From Dactylellina haptotyla (Eukaryota; Ascomycota; Orbiliomycetes; Orbiliales; Orbiliaceae), in assembly GCA_031310005.1 (NCBI GenBank), contig CM062383.1, forward strand, positions 2,914,001-2,978,000: a DNA stretch of 64,000 nucleotides, written 5' to 3'. How positions within the stretch are numbered: the first letter of the stretch is position 1; each line of letters starts with the position of its first letter. Below are positions 35,273-47,501 of the stretch, piece by piece. The notes beneath the pieces were generated by a model. The model ran no database searches. It was not told where the DNA came from and worked only from the letters and a program-made list of their open reading frames with translations. Position numbers and translations under genes: made by a program.

Positions 35273-36681
35273 TTATATGACTGGCTTCGCTACCATTCGC
35301 GCGGCGTGATCAATAACGAGAGGCTTATATTCTGGAGTACCGTAATAGACTGCATTTCCATCGTCCGGCGTGGGCCCGGTCGAGAGGAAATCTGCGTATT
35401 GCCAGTACATATCGCCGGCAATTTCTAAGTTCGGACGTTAGCCAAGGATAATATATAATATGTTGGAAACGGTTGAGTTGTCAGCTTACGAGTGTCGTAA
35501 TAAACAGTATCCAACCAAGGCAATCTAATTGCTGTATGGTTTGTGGTGATATCGCCGTACTCCTCAAGGACGACTGGCTTTCCTACTTTCTTGCCGATAG
35601 CGTCGTGTTCCAGAATCCACTGAGATCCCCATTCGTATGGCATACCCCCTGATATTCAACGTAAGTACTGAACTAAATCGGATGGGAAGTTATCCGAGAT
35701 ATCGACGCTACTCACATGCATGCGGCCATTGATGGAACGTGCCAAAGTCTAGAGTTTCAATGCTCAAGTTCTTCTCGAAATCAATACCCTCGCCTCCCTG
35801 GTAAGGATAAGATCCGTCACCGCCACCAACCAACCAACCCTCGTCTCCGAGAGTAACCATATGTCTTGGATCCAACGACTTGATGTACTCGCTAGTGGTC
35901 TTGGCCCAGTTGTAGATAACGTCGGTTGAGCAACCCTTGCATCGGGGCTCGTTACCTAATTCCCAGGCGAAGATCGCGTTGGAGTGTTTGTATCGGCGAA
36001 CGACTGCCTTGATATATTTTTGGTATTGCCCTTGAGCAGCCGCGGACTCGTACCAGTTTGTCGCATTGGTACCGAAGTAGTTGCCATAAGCTTGGATGCC
36101 GCCGTAATCACCCTAAAAATTTGACCGCGGATTAGAATCGATTCAATGGACATTGTCGGAGCACAACATTGCTGGTTGGTTCGTACCCAGTTGTTAACGA
36201 AATTAATGATTAACTTGACGCCGTAGTGAACAGCCTTGTCAACGACAACATCGAGGCGCTGGAGACCATCGGGGCCGAGGTTGATATATGGCTCAGATCC
36301 AGGAACCATGGCTTGGTAGTAAACAGTTCCGGGTGCTGGAATCTCGTTGACATCGTTGAACCCCCAAACGCGAAGCACTTTCATTTTCGACTAATATTTC
36401 ATAACTTATCAGCTAACATCTCAGCGCTGCAACTAGCGACGTTACAATACCTCTTTCATATGCTTCATCACCAGGTCAACATCGTCATCGTTCGTAAGGA
36501 ATCCAATCCAGTAAGTGTTGGTTCCCATAAAGTATTGGACTTTCTCGTCAATCTCGAAGACTCTGCCGGCGACCTTAGAGAAAGCGGCATGGTTGGGAGC
36601 ACGCTCCGAGAGAGCTGGAAGGGCAGAAACTGCCACTGCCTGGATGGCAGTAAGAACTGATAGCACCGTCGAGACCTTCAT
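35273..36681 (-). CDS. GH5 endo-beta-1,4-mannanase
   Basis: Five exons, complement(35273..35424, 35490..35648, 35716..36112, 36187..36390, 36451..36681), give 380 residues. A signal peptide (about 1-20) and short propeptide ending near SERA precede a GH5 TIM barrel. Landmarks are [33 protein letters not shown], acid/base glutamate 200 in [17 protein letters not shown] and the nucleophile region VVLEEYG (306-307), then [10 protein letters not shown]. This set matches subfamily 7 mannanases, which cut mannan backbones in plant or fungal walls. No cellulose-binding module is present at either end, so it is the core-only form. All four introns have GT/AG ends, and the protein runs straight through the expected barrel strands. 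Confidence 0.94.
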
Positions 36682-36748
36682 TGTGGGCTGCAAAAGAGAA
36701 AGCAACTGGCAACTGGCGCATTACACAGGGGAATTCCAGGGAAGGTCT

Positions 36749-36756
36749 TATTTATA
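36749..36756 (-). promoter_or_regulatory. TATA-like box of the mannanase gene
   Basis: TATAAATA on the minus strand, about 70 bp upstream of the mannanase ATG, a common distance for highly inducible fungal hydrolase genes. Inference from position only. Confidence 0.45.
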
Positions 36757-38807
36757 AGATTCCACGGATTTATTGGACTTTCGGTTGCTCATTCCCTTGT
36801 TTCGTATTCGCAAGGGCGTATAATATTCCTAGTTTATTTCCAAGTGTAGAAGTCGAGCGTATAGCCAGATTGCGGGCATTGTACAGGCTGCGAAAGTCGA
36901 AACGTAACGCAGCTTTCTCGTCATGGCGACAAGAAACTGCCAATTTCGGCTGCGGCGCCGGCGAGACTGGAACCGAAGCTTGAGGAGGCTAAGGCGGATG
37001 ATTGGGTTCTTAAGTAGAAACTAGCCTATTGAATCCATACATAACACCAACGTGCGGATCCGCGGATTGTTCGAAGCGAAGCTTTTCCGAGCCTTCTGTG
37101 GGGAACGCGACCACAGAAGCATTTCGCTGAATGCGCCACTTCCACCGCCGAACCTTAAGGCAAAATGTATTTCCGAACCTCAGCTCCAGGCATTAATAGC
37201 TTGATTACCTGGTAAGGATCATGTCCTTGTCCCGGGAATTTAGCCGTCAACACATATTAATATTGATGATCCTTGCCTTTACGTAGAGGTGCAGATGCGA
37301 TGCAACTTTCGGATTGAATTGTTCCGACCTGTATATGGAAAATCTGAGCCAGGTTATTGAACAGGATCCCTAGTAATGGAATTGTCTAGAGATATTGGGT
37401 AACTCGAGGAATTCCTTGCGGGATGCAGGAACAGCGACGTTGCTGGCTCGTTTCCCCACAATCGGATCGGCGTTTCCCGTCGAAGCCACGGACCTGCAAA
37501 TCTCGCAAAGAATATTCAGGCTTAACTCGTGGAAACTTAGGCTACGGTTTGCCTGCCTCCGGATCAGCTATGCTGATTCCCAATCGCTGGGGTTCGGATT
37601 GACGAGCTTGCGCCTATGATGAGTCTCCGAAGTAGCTTCACCGTGATGATTTTGACGCACCAGCCTCTTTCATTCTTGAATTTACGCCACCGGAAACAAG
37701 CAATATATGACCAAATAAGCATTCAAACTCGTGGGATCATTTAGTTTCCTCGAAATTTCTGCTAAAATAGGATATGAGTCTAGATGCTAGCGTATCACGA
37801 ACCCTCGAATAAGCGGGTGCTTCGTTGTATTTTCTTTGTCTGCGTTGTTGGCATGTGTGCCCTCGTACGCAGGTAGACAAAAACAATATGAGCGATCGAG
37901 AGCAAACCACTCTTGCTGGTAAAGATAAGTGTGATTTAGATGAATTTGCAAATGCTTCAGTGCCATGGGTTTCGCTCACTATAATTTATCAAGTAAGAGA
38001 CCAATTATAACCTCTGTCTGCGGACTGGCGCTCGAACTTTTGGGACAAATCTGAATTGAGAAGGTATATAGTTTCGCCATATTAATTCAGAGCTAGGATT
38101 AAAAATGACCAGTATACGAGTAGACTCGATTTAGGTGAGAATTCACTTTATACCCCAGGTATTTCACTAATTTTTGGTATCACTTGCGATGCGGCAGAGT
38201 TGAGAAAGAAATTCGACTGCTGACCAGCAACTGATATGCGTCATTAGTAAAAGGGTAGGGAAATTCCGACATCTTTTTGTACTTTATATCACGCTCACTA
38301 GCCTCGGAATTAATCTGCTATGAAATTTCTAAGGTGTTTTCAAACAAAGAGACGAGACCCACTGAGATGCAACATATCTATTCCACGTTGTAAACTAAGT
38401 CGACGTGACAATAAGGTAGTATGGTACTTTAGGCTCACTCTTACTTCAGGATGTATATTCCTTTTATTTCGAGAGAGGGTCAACAATATATGATCTACTA
38501 CAGGAACTTCTGGACCGATTTATGCAAATTAGTGTCGGCGGAATGTGTTGACTGATGTTGTATTTGTAATTGTTATCCAAACCATATCGGTATGTGAACA
38601 GGGGACGAGAACGGATCAATGTGTGATATTAGTGACATAATCCCTTTCTAGAACCTATTACTGATCTTCTTCAGCGCGGAATATCCGAAATCAAGCTTTT
38701 CGCTTCCAGAATAAGCAGGAACCGAAGCTAGGCACAGGCTCCCACGGATACACGAGCTGCCGGTTGCACTTTCCGCTGACATTAGCTCTTACGGCCCCAC
38801 CGGCAAG
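36757..38807. other. intergenic, gene-poor
   Basis: About 2 kb upstream of the mannanase. A GCGGATCCGC palindrome near 37056 has the CGG..CCG form bound by zinc-cluster regulators. Short frames only; composition becomes AT-rich beyond 37.6 kb. No transposon ends were recognised. Confidence 0.4.
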
Positions 38808-39170
38808 ATGACAAGAGCAGTCGCCAGGTCCTCACAAACATTACTCAACTCTTTGAGTTCATTCGGCACACGTACCCGTGCAAATCCTGCATTATCTCCA
38901 ACTTGCATTCAAAGAATTCACTACAGCCAATCCCAACAATCCGACCAGCCATCTCGTTTACAAGATCAACCGGTCAAAGACATAGACTGTGAAAATTTAG
39001 ATGGAACCAATAAAACGTCTCAGAAAATGACCGTCGCGGAAGCAGATGAAGCCTTGAGAATGTCAATGCGTAATATAGATGGAGGCGGAGAGAGCTCAGT
39101 GGAGATGGAAGGTGGCAAGTTTGTCGGGCTGCGGCGAGGGGTCAAGGACAATATGTTCCGTCTTATTTGA
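38808..39170 (+). CDS. small conserved fungal protein, likely mitochondrial
   Basis: Single exon of 120 residues. The first 35 residues are basic, Ser/Thr-rich and nearly free of acids (MTRAVARSSQTLLNSLSSF...), as in mitochondrial presequences. The C-terminal half has a layout I recognise from small unnamed fungal proteins: TVAEADEALRMSM, a Gly-rich turn, then a charged stretch ending GLRRGVKDNMFRLI at the very C-terminus. Function is not known. The gene stands alone in a gene-poor region. The ATG follows a pyrimidine-containing leader; no intron is required. Confidence 0.68.
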   Translation: MTRAVARSSQTLLNSLSSFGTRTRANPALSPTCIQRIHYSQSQQSDQPSRLQDQPVKDIDCENLDGTNKTSQKMTVAEADEALRMSMRNIDGGGESSVEMEGGKFVGLRRGVKDNMFRLI

Positions 39171-40124
39171 GGAATTTTAAGCCAAATATTCTATACTATC
39201 ACTAAAATCTTTCGGGAAGAAATACAAGCTAGCTTCGCAGATATCCTAGTTGGCTTTCTGACCGATTGCCACTATCACCCAGTTGACTAATTAAATCTTA
39301 TTTGCATAGAAGATAGTCAATTTTTTCAACATATCATTGGTATTTCACCCAATATGTTCCCATTCCGCACATTCGGAGGAAGGGTAGGTGCATTTTTTTC
39401 GTCATAAAACGCGCTAGTTATCCCTGACGAAGCTTCAATTTCCGTTATCAACATGAGATATCTGGGTGTCGTGGGCCATTGTTGTCTCACTAACTTTGCT
39501 CGCCGTTCTCGAACTTTCTCTTAAGTATCACTGTACCATTGTATCCCTACTTGGTTTCATTCCAATGTTAGCCCTGCCTAAATGACTCGCCGATTCGCCT
39601 CACACTTGAACAGAGCCACCCGTACGTTACTTTGTATATTGATCCCTGCTGAAACTATTTGTTTCTGACTTCATAGATAGCTCATTTTTATCAGGAATTT
39701 AATTACTATGGTGAGACAAACTGCCATTGTTATAACAGGGTCAATGCAACGGAGATCCATTATTTTTCACGTAATCGTCTCGATCGTTGCCAGATGCTAA
39801 TCATTCGTAAATGGCAGTCAAATTGCGGCTTGATTCTTCAGCAGTCAGCTTTTGTATGCTGCGTCTAAGTTTGAACTAGGTATCATAGCGCACGATCAAC
39901 TTGGATACATAGTTCATTAGACATGTAGACCAACTGATCTGGAATGCTCAACAGTGTAGTCCCGTGTTGAAGTTTCTATAAAATCGTTGGTGAGCATATA
40001 CAGCCTTGTGGCGTTACTCAGCCCTGACTGTGCACTGTAGTTCCTGAAACCTTAAAAGGGGTTACTGATTTTTTTAAAAAATATAGAAAATTCTAATTTC
40101 TAACAGATTATTTCTTTGGATCTC
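39171..40124. other. intergenic or unresolved 5' part of the next gene
   Basis: About 950 bp, AT-rich. An ATG at 39582 opens a 13-codon exon-like piece (MTRRFASHLNRAT) with a GTACGT donor and a plausible acceptor near 39676-39680. I could not link it in frame to the zinc-ribbon exons without forcing weak sites. Confidence 0.35.
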
Positions 40125-40429
40125 ATGACACTTACGCTAACATTACCGGCACGTAGAATCAGGGATAACCACATCAAGAACCTGTCTCTAACCATCCAAC
40201 CCGCTGACTCCTCCAAAAAAAAACATGAATGTAAGTGGAACTCCCGTAGCGTAGTTTCAGATTATGCTGTCATTAATCATGTTCTAACGCCACTGAGTAC
40301 CAAACCTGACAGCTAGATGTCAACGACACCTTACAAGATGGAGTTTGTACCAACGTCTGTCGCAATTGTGGCTCTGACAGAATAGATGCCCAAAACTATT
40401 GTCTCAGCTGCGGTGCTTACAACGGTTAA
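40125..40429 (+). CDS. zinc-ribbon mini-protein, 5' end uncertain
   Basis: Exons 40125..40230 and 40317..40429, joined across an 86-nt intron (GTAAGT donor, TTCTAAC branch, GCTAG acceptor), give 72 residues if the ATG at 40125 is used. The last 30 residues form a zinc-ribbon signature, VCRNCGSDR...NYCLSCGAYN, that is CxxC-x10-CxxC with Gly after each knuckle. The N-terminal part (LTLTLPARRIRDNHIKNLSL) has no recognised domain. A CTAAC-AG acceptor at 40098-40106 just upstream suggests at least one earlier exon, so the true start may lie further left. Function unknown; such ribbons often sit at the ends of membrane or nucleic-acid-binding proteins. Confidence 0.5.
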
Positions 40430-42311
40430 TGTTCCACGCAATACATGTATTCCATCTCTTTCTGGTATACTGCTTGTTGTGCCTTGACGGTTTCACGATG
40501 CTGTCTATCACTTAAACTTTTGACACAAATTTTTCACCTTGTTGCTTCTTTTCGAAAATTTCAGAGCAAAATATTGATATACAGCTTTTTGTTATCTTCA
40601 TAAATAAATTGTATATACTCTTAATTAATTCGTGGTGATTGGTTCCCTTTTTTGGCATTCATTGAAATGGTGTTGCAGATGTTGCAAATCCTAAACGCAG
40701 CTAGCGCTCCTAGGAAGCTGTGAAGCCCCACGAGCTCGAGGTTTTGAAGACGCGGCAAAGTTATGGTTCCTCTTTGTGGGACCAGTACGGCATCTGGCCT
40801 TGCGAGACAAATGGTTCCTGTCAAGTGGAGTAACTGAAAAGTAGCCAACTTAAGACCCTATAACTGAACTGCATATAGCTTACATATTACTCGAGTATTA
40901 GTTAATCAGGGTCTGGTTACGCAGTTCTTAGAAGATTGTTTTATAGCTGCTGAAGTAATTCAAATACTTAAATATTCTTATACGCTTTTGGTTTGTTGGC
41001 TTTAGCAGTATTTTCAACACCTGATCAGCTCCCAGGTCAGCCGCAGAAGCCCACCTGGAAAGGAATATGGGGGTTTGGCTTGGCCCGACCGGTTTAAAAT
41101 TCATCATTTATCTACCCACAATTTCGGTGACGGCGAGATTAAGTTTGGCAGCGTCGATCTTCTAGGAGCTGGTCGTTAGGAGTGCATGGATTGCTTAAAG
41201 TCGTGATTTGATTTGTGAGTTCGTGGGTTAGTTTCAGTCTAGGCAAATGTTACCGTATGAGCACTAAGCCGAGGCTATGAAAATGCTCAGAGGCCAGAGG
41301 TGGTACAGACGAAATATCGAATTGCGACCAAACGAATAGAAAAATATATAGATACGAAGGCTAAATAGACAATCGTGTTTTAAGTTATCTAGCTAGTCCC
41401 ACTTCTAGATGTCAGCTTATTTTCAAAGGTTATATAGCAACATTCAAAAAATAAAAAAAGGTTTCATATTTTTTTGCAGGTTTTATTCAGTGCCTGCTAG
41501 CTGGGATATTGTTTTGCACCCTGCTTCCGAATGTCGAAATCCCGCGGTCAATTCGGTTCACATGCAGGAAGGTGCCAAGTCTAGAAGCCAGGGTGCAGGC
41601 TCGACCTTCACAACCCGACTAGAAAAGCCTAAATCAGTGCGGAGCGGTCACAAGGGGCGGGTATCGTCTTTTCACAATCTATCTACTGATCTCGATTTAC
41701 CAGTTCGCTGTCGTACTAGGATCTAACGCCTGGTTGAAGCGCAAAGATATCTAGTCGTATCGTAGGGCTAATTAAAATGCGAGAGAGAAAAAAAATGAGC
41801 CTGCGATAACCTCAAGAACGCAGCCAAGCATTTGAAGGCATAAAGTACGAACAGCACCAAGAGTTTTTTGTAGAAGGTTGCAGAATATTGGACTGCTGAC
41901 CTACTTCCCCTAGGCAGCTTTTCGATACATGTAGACGTACTATTTGTGATTTACTCATCGCGCAATGCAGCATGCCTCATGGCAAAAGCCTCCTGTCAAG
42001 CTAAAAAAGCAAGCACGGTGTACCTGAATTGTACCACATCCTGTGTCTCATTCGTGAAAGTCCAGCTGGGGCTGCGAGACTTCCGCTTTCGTCACTCCGC
42101 CGCCAACAACTGCACTTGGTAGCTCGGCAGCCAGGATAGACCTGCAGATAAAATCCAAGCCATGCCTACTTGCGTGACGTTTAAAAACTGTATCTACCAT
42201 CAAATCCCTCCCATCGATCTGGTTCCCTCCTTCTCCCAAGCAATCAATCTCCAACTAGTACAAGAAACCTCAGATCTCGGGAACTAGAACCTTGTACTAG
42301 CTTGCCCTAAA
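40430..42311. other. intergenic, gene-poor
   Basis: About 1.9 kb upstream of the second P450. Short frames of 68-105 codons have no family features. No repeat or RNA gene was identified by eye. Confidence 0.4.
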
Positions 42312-44227
42312 ATGCTTTCACAGGCGATTAGCTTTGACCGCGACAAGGTCCTTCCAGCCGCAGTCCTCATTCTAGGACTGAGCGCTATTTGGGTATGAAA
42401 CTAACGTTGCCGCATCAATCCCCGTGATAGCAGCTACGGAATCTATCAGTTTTATCGATTTAGTGGGATGTACTAATATACGCTCTTATTCGGGTTTAGG
42501 TTGTTCTCACTATTGTATATCGATTGTATTTCCATCCTCTATCGCACCTGCCCGGCCCTTTCCTTGCAAAAATTACGGACCTTTATGGTGGATACCATGC
42601 TTGGACTCGAAGAAACCATTATCATCTTTTCGAGCTTCATAAAAAATACGGTAACTAACGACTGTTCCAATGTTATGAGATTCATGTGTGGATGCTAATC
42701 TACAATAAATAGGTCCCGTTATCAGATATGGTCCAGATCGGGTTTCTTTTAACTCCTCAGTTGCTGTAAAAGGTTCGGGATCTCATAAATTTGACAAGTA
42801 CTCACCTTTACTAATTTAGTATACTAAAAAATAGAAATCTACGGTGCCACTAAACCTCTCAAAAAGGCAGCCGGCTATCGAGCAGTTCAGCTCCAGAAGG
42901 ATACAAATAACCTGTTCTCTTCAATTGACAAGGGCTTCCATGGTAAACGACGTAGGATCTTAGGGCAAGGTTTCAGTGAGCAAGCCATGAAAAGTTACGA
43001 GGACATCGTTCATGAGAGGGTTGACAAGTTTTGTGAAATCTTGACCAAAGAGGCTGGCGGGGACGGTTGGGGCGCCACCAAGAATATGTCTAAGCTCTGT
43101 ACGCTCTACAAACTCTATTCTCAAATTCAAGCTTGGTAACATTACTAATCCCAAGTCTAGGTGCCGGTCTTACCTTCGACGTGATGGGGGCCTTGGTGTT
43201 TGGTCAACCGTTCAGAATTCTGGAAGACGAGAGCGGTCTCTCCTATGTGATCGATGCTATAATTTCGGCTGCCCGAAGCGTCGGCGTCTTCGTCCATCTT
43301 CCCATGATCGGGAAAAATGAATTTCTCTTCAGAATCCGTGCCATTCTCCGTTTAATGTTTTTGTCACTCAAGGATATCAAGAACATTAAGAGTTTCTTAA
43401 CCTTGAGCTCCAAAATGACAAAAGAAAGGGCAGATAAAGAGGCTGCCAAAGCTGCCGGTGAAGACATGGCGAAGGCCAATGGTACCCCTAACAAGGATAT
43501 CCTCGGTTATATTCTCAATGCCAAAGATCCGGAAACACAAGAGGGTCTCACCTTGGATGAAGTCTGGGGAGAAGCTCGTCTTCTCATCATCGCAGGATCT
43601 GATACTACTTCGACCTCTCTGGCTGGTGCCCTCTATTATTTGGCTCGCAATCCGAAAATCTTTGAGAAGCTTCGTAACGAACTGCGATCTGCTTTCCCTT
43701 CGGAAGGTGATATCTGGCCTGGGCAGAAGTTAAGCAAGTGCAACTACTTAAGATTTGTGATCGATGAAGCCTTGAGAATGGCATGTCCTGTGGGAGGTAT
43801 TCTTTGGCGTGAAACCATGACGGATTATATGGTTGAGGGAATCAAGCTCCCCAAGGGAACTGACGTCGGTGTTCCACTCTATGCCATTCACCACAACACC
43901 AATTACTTCACGGATCCACATACCTTCAACCCGGATAGATGGGACGAAAAAGTGGTTGGCGAGGAGTTTGTCGCTCTTGGCAAGTCGGCTTGGCTTCCGT
44001 TCCAAATTGGTTCGAGAGGGTGCATCGGACGACCTCTAGCTAACATGGAGTTGACGTTGACGTTGGCAAAGGTTGTCTACAGCTTCGACATGAAATTCGA
44101 CGAAGGCAAGGAATCGCTAGGCCAAACCACTCTTTCCGATGGGATTTTGGAATTTGAAACACGTGATCAACTTACTGCCGAAACTACCGGTCCATTTCTG
44201 CGTTTCAAGAGGGCTGGGGGGGCTTGA
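42312..44227 (+). CDS. cytochrome P450 monooxygenase (second copy)
   Basis: Exons 42312..42392, 42500..42650, 42713..42772, 42835..43098 and 43161..44227 give 540 residues. The anchor (about 11-30) is followed by YRLYFHPLSHLPGPFLAK. Motifs: I-helix AGSDTT (330-335), ExxR E388/R391 (EALR), FNPDRW, and heme loop FQIGSRGCIG with Cys473. All key residues are in place. The region after the anchor (HAWTRRNHYHLFELHKKYGP, then VIRYGPDRVSF) is typical of fungal P450s that act on aromatic or polyketide-like substrates, but the substrate cannot be named. It differs strongly from the first P450 in this window, so this is not a recent duplication. No tailoring or backbone biosynthetic neighbours are seen. 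Confidence 0.94.
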
Positions 44228-44761
44228 TATAACAAAATTGACTGGTATATTTTTTAACTGTGTATGTGTGTGTCTCCAACCATGAATGGGACTGCTTCAA
44301 TTTTATTCTTTTCAATCACGTCAAGCTTGATGGAGACCGGTAATATTATCTCAAGATCGGCTTTTGATGTATACTATTACCCAGGAATCAATATCATCAC
44401 TAGTTGTCCACATTTGATGCATTGCAGATATTTACGTAAAGTAAAACACCTCGCTACACTGTCGTCACCAAAGACATGGCAGGGGTTTTATAACCATCCT
44501 AATATCAGCGGTAGGCGTATTGGCAAGATCTCTGTACCACGTAACACTACATAGGTCTAACTTCCAAAACTTTACGTAAATGATTTAAATTTAAATGTTT
44601 GGACCTATAGTAGAAATAAATACTAGGTATATAAATAGTTCTCGAACCAATAAACATTAACTCTTCGACTCCTTAAACAAGTAATAATCATGACAATAAT
44701 AGTAACAGTAATAATAATAGTAATGATCGCTAATAATAATCGAAATAACCCCACCTAGATA
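44228..44761. other. intergenic, convergent, with an AAT/AGT-rich microsatellite
   Basis: About 530 bp between the P450 stop and the SAT4-family stop. The stretch 44681-44747 is an imperfect (AAT)n/(AGTAAT)n simple repeat. Confidence 0.6.
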
Positions 44762-46283
44762 TCACAAAGAGGTTGAAGATGTCCCTGATTCCAAATCGCC
44801 TTTGTATATACCAACTTCAGCACTTGATGAGCCTGATACAGACCCATTTTCATCTCTACCCTTCACTGACACCTTAATGTCTTTTGATACTGATTTATCC
44901 TCGTCAACCGCTGACGCTAGTTCCACGTTCGTATCGTCTTTATCAGCACTACTGGCAAGTATAGACCAAAATCCCCGCTTTGGAGATTGCGGGCTGTGTC
45001 CGACGGATGCAGGGTATGAGCCAGCACGAGATTTGTTCGAGGAGGACCCTTCTGCAGACAACCCTGCATCACTGGACCGTGATCTTGATATGAGGGATAT
45101 TCTCGAGCCAAACGAACCAAGCTGTGTTCCGATCTGTGTTCCGATGTCCGCGAAAAATTTGCGAGTCGCAGGAATGGAAGCGCAAATAATCGCCGTTTGC
45201 AGTTCCGCACAGGTCCAAGTGGTTGCGGGGATCGAGCGCCAGCTAAGATCAGAGGTCGAGCCGTAGTAGATGAAAGACTGCTGGCGAAGAAAAGCCATGA
45301 CAACTACCAAGCTTCCTAACCCGAAGAGAAATGCAAGTGCCACTTTTTCTCGAAATGAAGCTCTAAGCCTGTAAACGATGAAGACAGGAAGAAGCCTAGT
45401 AGAGTGTCAGTAAGCTGCGAAAAGGCTAAAACGAGGCTTTCTATAAACTTACAACATCAAAATGTCGATAACGATACTAAATATCGTATGCGCCCGAAAT
45501 ACCTGGACATAACTTGAGATACAGGTATACCCACGAAGGTAGTTCCAGCTATCATGGGGTTTGCAGGGTAGCTGTGTCATCAGCATCCCCGCCACGGCCC
45601 ATATAAACGTCAAGAACGCGCAGAAGTAGCAAGAAACTTGAAAAAATCTGTCGGGATATAGATCGTGATAGAAGACAAGCAGAGAGAACATGACAAGACA
45701 CTTTCCTGGATACCAGGAATAGCCATCAAGAGTGCCCAGCTGTAAAATCAATCGTTAGCTCTTGAAATCAGATATTGCGAAATACCAAATCCCAACTGCT
45801 TACCATTCTATGCATTTTGGCTTCCCACAATGTTTTGTCCCAAATATGCGCAGGCCAGTTGGCATCGATCGCAACAAAGAGATCTTCTGTATTGGTCACG
45901 AGAGAGCATAGCAAACCGGCTATCAGAAGCCAGTCATCGTTCTTGAGTCCTCCACAATATCTTATTCTTGTCCAGCACCTTATGATAACAAAAATACCAC
46001 CAAGGATGGTGAGTGTTATCAAAGGTGCCGCCATCAACGGCCAGCGCTTATGGTCCAATTCCTTGAACTGATCAAGCAGCTGAATGGCTTCTGAATCTGT
46101 CAAATTCTGACCGACGTACGAAGAAACCAATTCTGTAATATTGGTGCCCAGATAGAGGACATTATTACGAACTGCTTCGCAGACTTCTGCGGCTAAGTTG
46201 ACAGCCGTAACATTGTTGAAGAATGCTCCAAAGTCGTACTGGAGCGCAATTCCAATTTCTGCGAGTGAATTAGAGTTTACCAT
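44762..46283 (-). CDS. SAT4-family (fungal rhodopsin-domain) membrane protein, second copy
   Basis: Exons complement(44762..45395, 45453..45739, 45804..46283) give 466 residues. An N-terminal region of about 85 residues with NxT/S sites precedes seven spans. Landmarks are FVIIRCWTRIRYCGGLKNDDWLL (end of span 1 with the family DDW), FSLLVFYHDLYP, the Cys-containing loop MTQLPCKPHDSW, IDILMLLLPVFIVYRLR and the last span AELQTAIICASIPATRKF. A Ser-rich tail (340-466) contains many potential phosphorylation sites. The central exon is 287 nt, as is the matching exon of the 472-2464 gene, and both end in phase 2 after the conserved span-5 Asp-Ile/Leu, which supports common descent. Ligand and partners are unknown. 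Confidence 0.9.
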
Positions 46284-47501
46284 ATTGCATTATTTGTTTG
46301 CTGGATGTGAGTGCTCAGGTCGCCTCCTGTTGTATGCGTGTTACATATGCTAGGAAAGGGGAGAGCAGATCGCAGATATATGAATAAACTGCATCGACCC
46401 TATCGAAAAACACATAGAAACATCAGCCTCGGTAAAAGGGTATTGGACACGAGGGCTGGGAATCTAGCAATAATCAAAGAAGATGATAGAGTTTCTCAAA
46501 GACCCATCATGCATACCATGGCAAAAATCGATGCTCCGCTATGGCCCCGTTGTCCCTCGCACAATTGGGCCTGGGCAACCAAACCTTATCAAAATACCCC
46601 ATGGAATATTACTGCTTTAGAATCCCAAATGAGCGGTCGACCCACACTGGAATGAGTCGGTCCATCGCTGAAGCGAGAGTTAAAAGGTTTCACAAGAATT
46701 TGGGTGGTCTTGCACGGCTCGCGTAAATGCCGGCCTAGGTTAGAAATCCCAAATTTCTCGCACACAGCCAATGAACAAATACACCTGGAATGCCATGTGG
46801 GGCGCCACCACGAGATATTTTGGCTAGCCAGAACATCGGTAAGGATGCTTTCTCGTTTTTGGAAACCCGGGATCCTGAAAACCTGATAAGCTTACTTGGG
46901 GCGGCGGGGATTAAAGAACAAAAGTGCGTGGGGAAATGTTCGAAATTCATTTCCCCTAAAACTTTTCGAGGGGTTGAAAGCAAGGCTGGTATACGGCTCT
47001 TTCCGTGTTTCCCGGTTGTACCAGGAAATATTGGTCCGCTCGCTGAACGGATAGCAACACAACTTAAAATCCTTTGGTTTCTAGCCAGAAAACCCAGGTT
47101 TCGAATACATTATCGGGCTTAAAGAGAACGATCGAGAGCCTCGGTGCAGTATGCAATTCTCCTTTTCCCCACATGCGCCGTGCATAATGTGGTGGCAAGC
47201 CAAAAAAAAAAATTCGTCAATTCGGGGGCGAGATTTCGGATAAAATTCCCACGTATGCCCAGGCACACCTGAATTTAAAAAAGTTTAAACCATATAACAC
47301 TATCGTAGCTTTAACCTAGAACAACCAAACTCCGAATAAACTACTTAATTACAGAAACTAAAATCCGCTTATCAGCAGATTAAAGCAACAGGTATACCCA
47401 AATGATATTTCAATCCGTGTATTAACTGGCGATTAATGATATCCGTGCACTTGCTAGTTCCATTACTGTGTTTTATTCGAGTTCTCTCTTGCGTCTATGC
47501 C
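46284..47501. other. intergenic spacer
   Basis: About 1.2 kb holding overlapping short frames on both strands (up to 114 codons) without family features. It contains the SAT4-family promoter and the 3' end of the Clr5-like gene. Confidence 0.4.

Noticed and set aside
7270-44227. Secondary-metabolite cluster (two P450s, an MFS transporter)
   Set aside because: The P450s are 33 kb apart, unrelated to each other, and there is no PKS, NRPS, terpene cyclase or pathway regulator between them.
46311-47266. Overlapping 60-114-codon frames on both strands
   Set aside because: Mutually overlapping in several frames, with no conserved motif or splice support; most likely chance.
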